The notes beneath the pieces were generated by a model. That model saw nothing but the letters and a program-made list of their open reading frames with translations. It had not been told where the DNA came from and did no database searches. DNA of 34,506 bases. Origin: an uncultured Candidatus Thioglobus sp. GTDB taxonomy: Bacteria; Pseudomonadota; Gammaproteobacteria; PS1; Pseudothioglobaceae. Shown piece after piece: positions 32,825 to 34,506 of the stretch. The stretch is from assembly GCA_905620445.1 (NCBI GenBank), contig CAJQTP010000031.1, forward strand, positions 1 through 34,506. Direction: 5' to 3'. Within the stretch, counting starts at the first letter, position 1. Every line of letters begins with the position of its first letter. A program made the translations under genes and the position numbers.

Positions 32825-34159
32825 ATGAGTGATTCAGAAAACCATAGACTAGGTAAAAGTTTCATCTTCCCTAAAGCAGTGATGGACGATATTCACATCA
32901 AATCTGATTTGGGTAGATACAGAATGAGAGGATTCTCTCTATTTAAAAAAATTCCAACATGGGATGATTTAACTTTTATGCCTGGAACGTTAACCCGTTT
33001 CGTTATTGAGGGTTATAGAGAAAAATGTTTAACTAAAACAATTATTGGGCCAGAGGCTCCAAGACCATTAGAGCTAGACATTCCAATTTATATTACTGGT
33101 ATGAGCTTTGGTGCTTTAAGTTATGAGGCTAAAACAGCTCTAGCTCGTGGCGCTACAATGGCTGGAACTGCTACATGTTCTGGTGAAGGCGGAATGATTC
33201 CAGATGAGAGGCGCTATTCAAGCAAGTGGTTTTACCAGTGTATTCAGTCTCGTTATGGATTTAACCCACAGCATTTACGTTTAGCAGATAGTGTTGAGTT
33301 TTTTATCGGACAAGGTTGCAAGGTTGGTCTAGGTGGTCACCTAATGGGACAAAAAGTTACCGATCAAGTTGCTGAAATGCGCTCTTTACCAGCCGGTATT
33401 GATCAGCGTTCTCCTGCGAGACACCCGGACTGGCTTGGACCAGATGATTTGGCGCTTAAAATTGAAGAGATTCGTGAAGCGACAGATGGTCAGATTCCTA
33501 TCCAGCTAAAACTTGGTGCTGCACGCGTATACGATGATGTGCGTATGGCCGCTAAAACTGGTTGTGATAGTATTTATATTGATGGAATGGAAGGCGGTAC
33601 TGCTGCTGGACCACATATTGCTACAGAAGAAACTGGCGTTCCAGGGATTGCGGCAATTCGACAAGCTCGAAGAGCGATTGACGATGTTGGAATGAGTGGA
33701 AGAATTTCATTGGTCTATGCTGGCGGTATTCGTAATGGTGGTGACGTTGCTAAAGCAGTAGCACTCGGTGCTGATGCAGTAGCTATTGGTCACTCATCTC
33801 TTATGGCGCTTAACTGTAATAGAGATATTCCTGAAGCGGATTATGAAGCTGAAATGGGCGTTAAAGCTGGTGAATGTTATCACTGTCATACTGGACGTTG
33901 TCCGGTTGGTGTTGCGACTCAAGATCCAGAGCTTAGAAAGCGTCTTGATCCGGATGAAGCATCAGAGCGTGTATACAACTTCTTGCACACACTAGCAATC
34001 GAGACTCAAATGATGGCTCGTGCTTGTGGAAAGACAAACATACATTCTTTAGAGCCAGAAGATTTGGCTGCACTTACTATGGAGGCTTCGGCTTGTGCAC
34101 AGGTTCCTATTGCAGGTTCACAGCATACAGTTGGCCGTCCTGATATGACACGTTTTTAA
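32825..34159 (+). CDS. glxD: FMN-binding glutamate-synthase-like subunit (GlxD / MgsC type)
   Basis: This 444-residue TIM-barrel protein is the catalytic core that condenses 2-oxoglutarate (or glutamate, for N-methylglutamate synthase) with the amine delivered by the GlxB-type subunit. Marks are IPIYITGMSFGALSYEAK, ATCSGEGGMIPDERR, IQLKLGAARVYDDVRMAAKT, the FMN phosphate region DGMEGGTAAGPH and AGGIRNGGDVAKAVALGADA, and the iron-sulfur cluster ligands C351, C354 and C359 in CYHCHTGRCPVGVATQ. The ribosome-binding site is AAAAGGAAA, 35 bases after glxC. With glxB and glxC it reconstitutes a full GltB-like enzyme from three chains. Confidence 0.9.
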   Translation: MSDSENHRLGKSFIFPKAVMDDIHIKSDLGRYRMRGFSLFKKIPTWDDLTFMPGTLTRFVIEGYREKCLTKTIIGPEAPRPLELDIPIYITGMSFGALSYEAKTALARGATMAGTATCSGEGGMIPDERRYSSKWFYQCIQSRYGFNPQHLRLADSVEFFIGQGCKVGLGGHLMGQKVTDQVAEMRSLPAGIDQRSPARHPDWLGPDDLALKIEEIREATDGQIPIQLKLGAARVYDDVRMAAKTGCDSIYIDGMEGGTAAGPHIATEETGVPGIAAIRQARRAIDDVGMSGRISLVYAGGIRNGGDVAKAVALGADAVAIGHSSLMALNCNRDIPEADYEAEMGVKAGECYHCHTGRCPVGVATQDPELRKRLDPDEASERVYNFLHTLAIETQMMARACGKTNIHSLEPEDLAALTMEASACAQVPIAGSQHTVGRPDMTRF

Positions 34160-34173
34160 GATAAGGAGCTATT

Positions 34174-34506
34174 ATGAGTACTAATGAAGAAACATTTGTA
34201 GTTGGAGCTGATGGTCTTGATTCAGATCGTGAACAAGAAATTGGACAACACATTGGTTATCGATATGATGTAAATCTTGTCCCTGACCTTAAGTTTATAA
34301 CGCCTTTTTTGCAAAAATATATTGACAAGATGGGCTGGAAAGATCTTAACTGGTTAGAAGATATTCATATGGGTTATGAAGGTGACCAAGCTGCTGTTTT
34401 TGATAGAAATATTAATGGTTGGGTAACTATTCCGGACAATATTAAACTTCCAAATAATCAGCAAGAGCGAGACATGATTGCTCGCGAACTATTGGTTAAG
34501 TTTCAA
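34174..34506 (+). CDS. Unrecognised protein, N-terminal 111 residues (runs off the window)
   Basis: The ATG at 34174 has a good ribosome-binding site (ATAAGGAG) 14 bases after the glxD stop, so it belongs to the same operon. The visible part is soluble, acidic and has no signal peptide or membrane span; it contains Trp-rich stretches (KMGWKDLNWLEDIHMGYEGD) and NINGWVTIPDNIK. I recognise no family. Operon position suggests a role with the synthase or in the next step of methylated-amine use. Confidence 0.75.
   Translation, partial: MSTNEETFVVGADGLDSDREQEIGQHIGYRYDVNLVPDLKFITPFLQKYIDKMGWKDLNWLEDIHMGYEGDQAAVFDRNINGWVTIPDNIKLPNNQQERDMIARELLVKFQ

Overview
The window is AT-rich, gene-dense DNA from a free-living, Gram-negative, probably marine gammaproteobacterium. 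The gene set (betaine-homocysteine methyltransferase; a glutamine-synthetase-like gene followed by three glutamate-synthase-type subunits; an ammonium transporter; a 2-oxoglutarate dehydrogenase; many small membrane or lipoprotein genes) resembles the SUP05/Arctic96BD-19 (Thioglobus-like) group. That placement is inference from gene content only. I see no mobile elements, tRNAs, rRNAs or CRISPR arrays.

Region 1 (1-3835, minus strand): the N-terminal part of a secreted Calx-beta protein that runs off the left edge, then an OmpR-type response regulator and its MASE1 histidine kinase. Region 2 (4129-9464, minus): a branched-chain-amino-acid-type ABC importer (binding protein, two permeases, two ATPases) followed by a hydantoin/allantoin-racemase-like enzyme. 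An intrinsic terminator lies between the binding-protein gene and the permeases. A 70-bp non-coding element carrying three 10-bp direct repeats lies upstream of the Calx-beta gene. A gapless second copy lies 8.4 kb away, between the importer and a MORN-repeat secreted protein. It is a good candidate binding site for the neighbouring response regulator.

Region 3 (9810-20530) is mixed: MORN-repeat protein, MATE efflux pump, pirin, a lipoprotein subtilase with a probable autotransporter barrel and an overlapping small lipoprotein, a class-I glutamine amidotransferase, a CWC/DUF5522 cysteine-rich protein, a PLP decarboxylase, a 21-residue Lys-rich microprotein, a cytochrome c lipoprotein, a 45-residue membrane peptide and peptide deformylase. 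Region 4 (20767-26917): ammonium transporter plus a 58-residue membrane peptide ending at a strong, probably bidirectional terminator; then on the minus strand sucA-sucB and a ProX-type tRNA-editing protein. The E2 lacks an E3-binding domain and the E1 has a shortened N-terminus.

Region 5 (27329-34506, plus): a methylated-nitrogen/C1 block. A BHMT homologue is followed by an XRE-cupin regulator and then a glutamine-synthetase-family gene (GlnT or gamma-glutamylmethylamide synthetase). Next come glxB-glxC-glxD-type subunits (equally readable as mgsABC of N-methylglutamate synthase) and an unrecognised partial gene. The synthetase gene has a strong promoter and a leader of about 195 nt. This leader can fold into a three-way junction, a long hairpin, a possible switching helix and a U-tract hairpin just before the ribosome-binding site. 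It is the best candidate in the window for an undescribed regulatory RNA.
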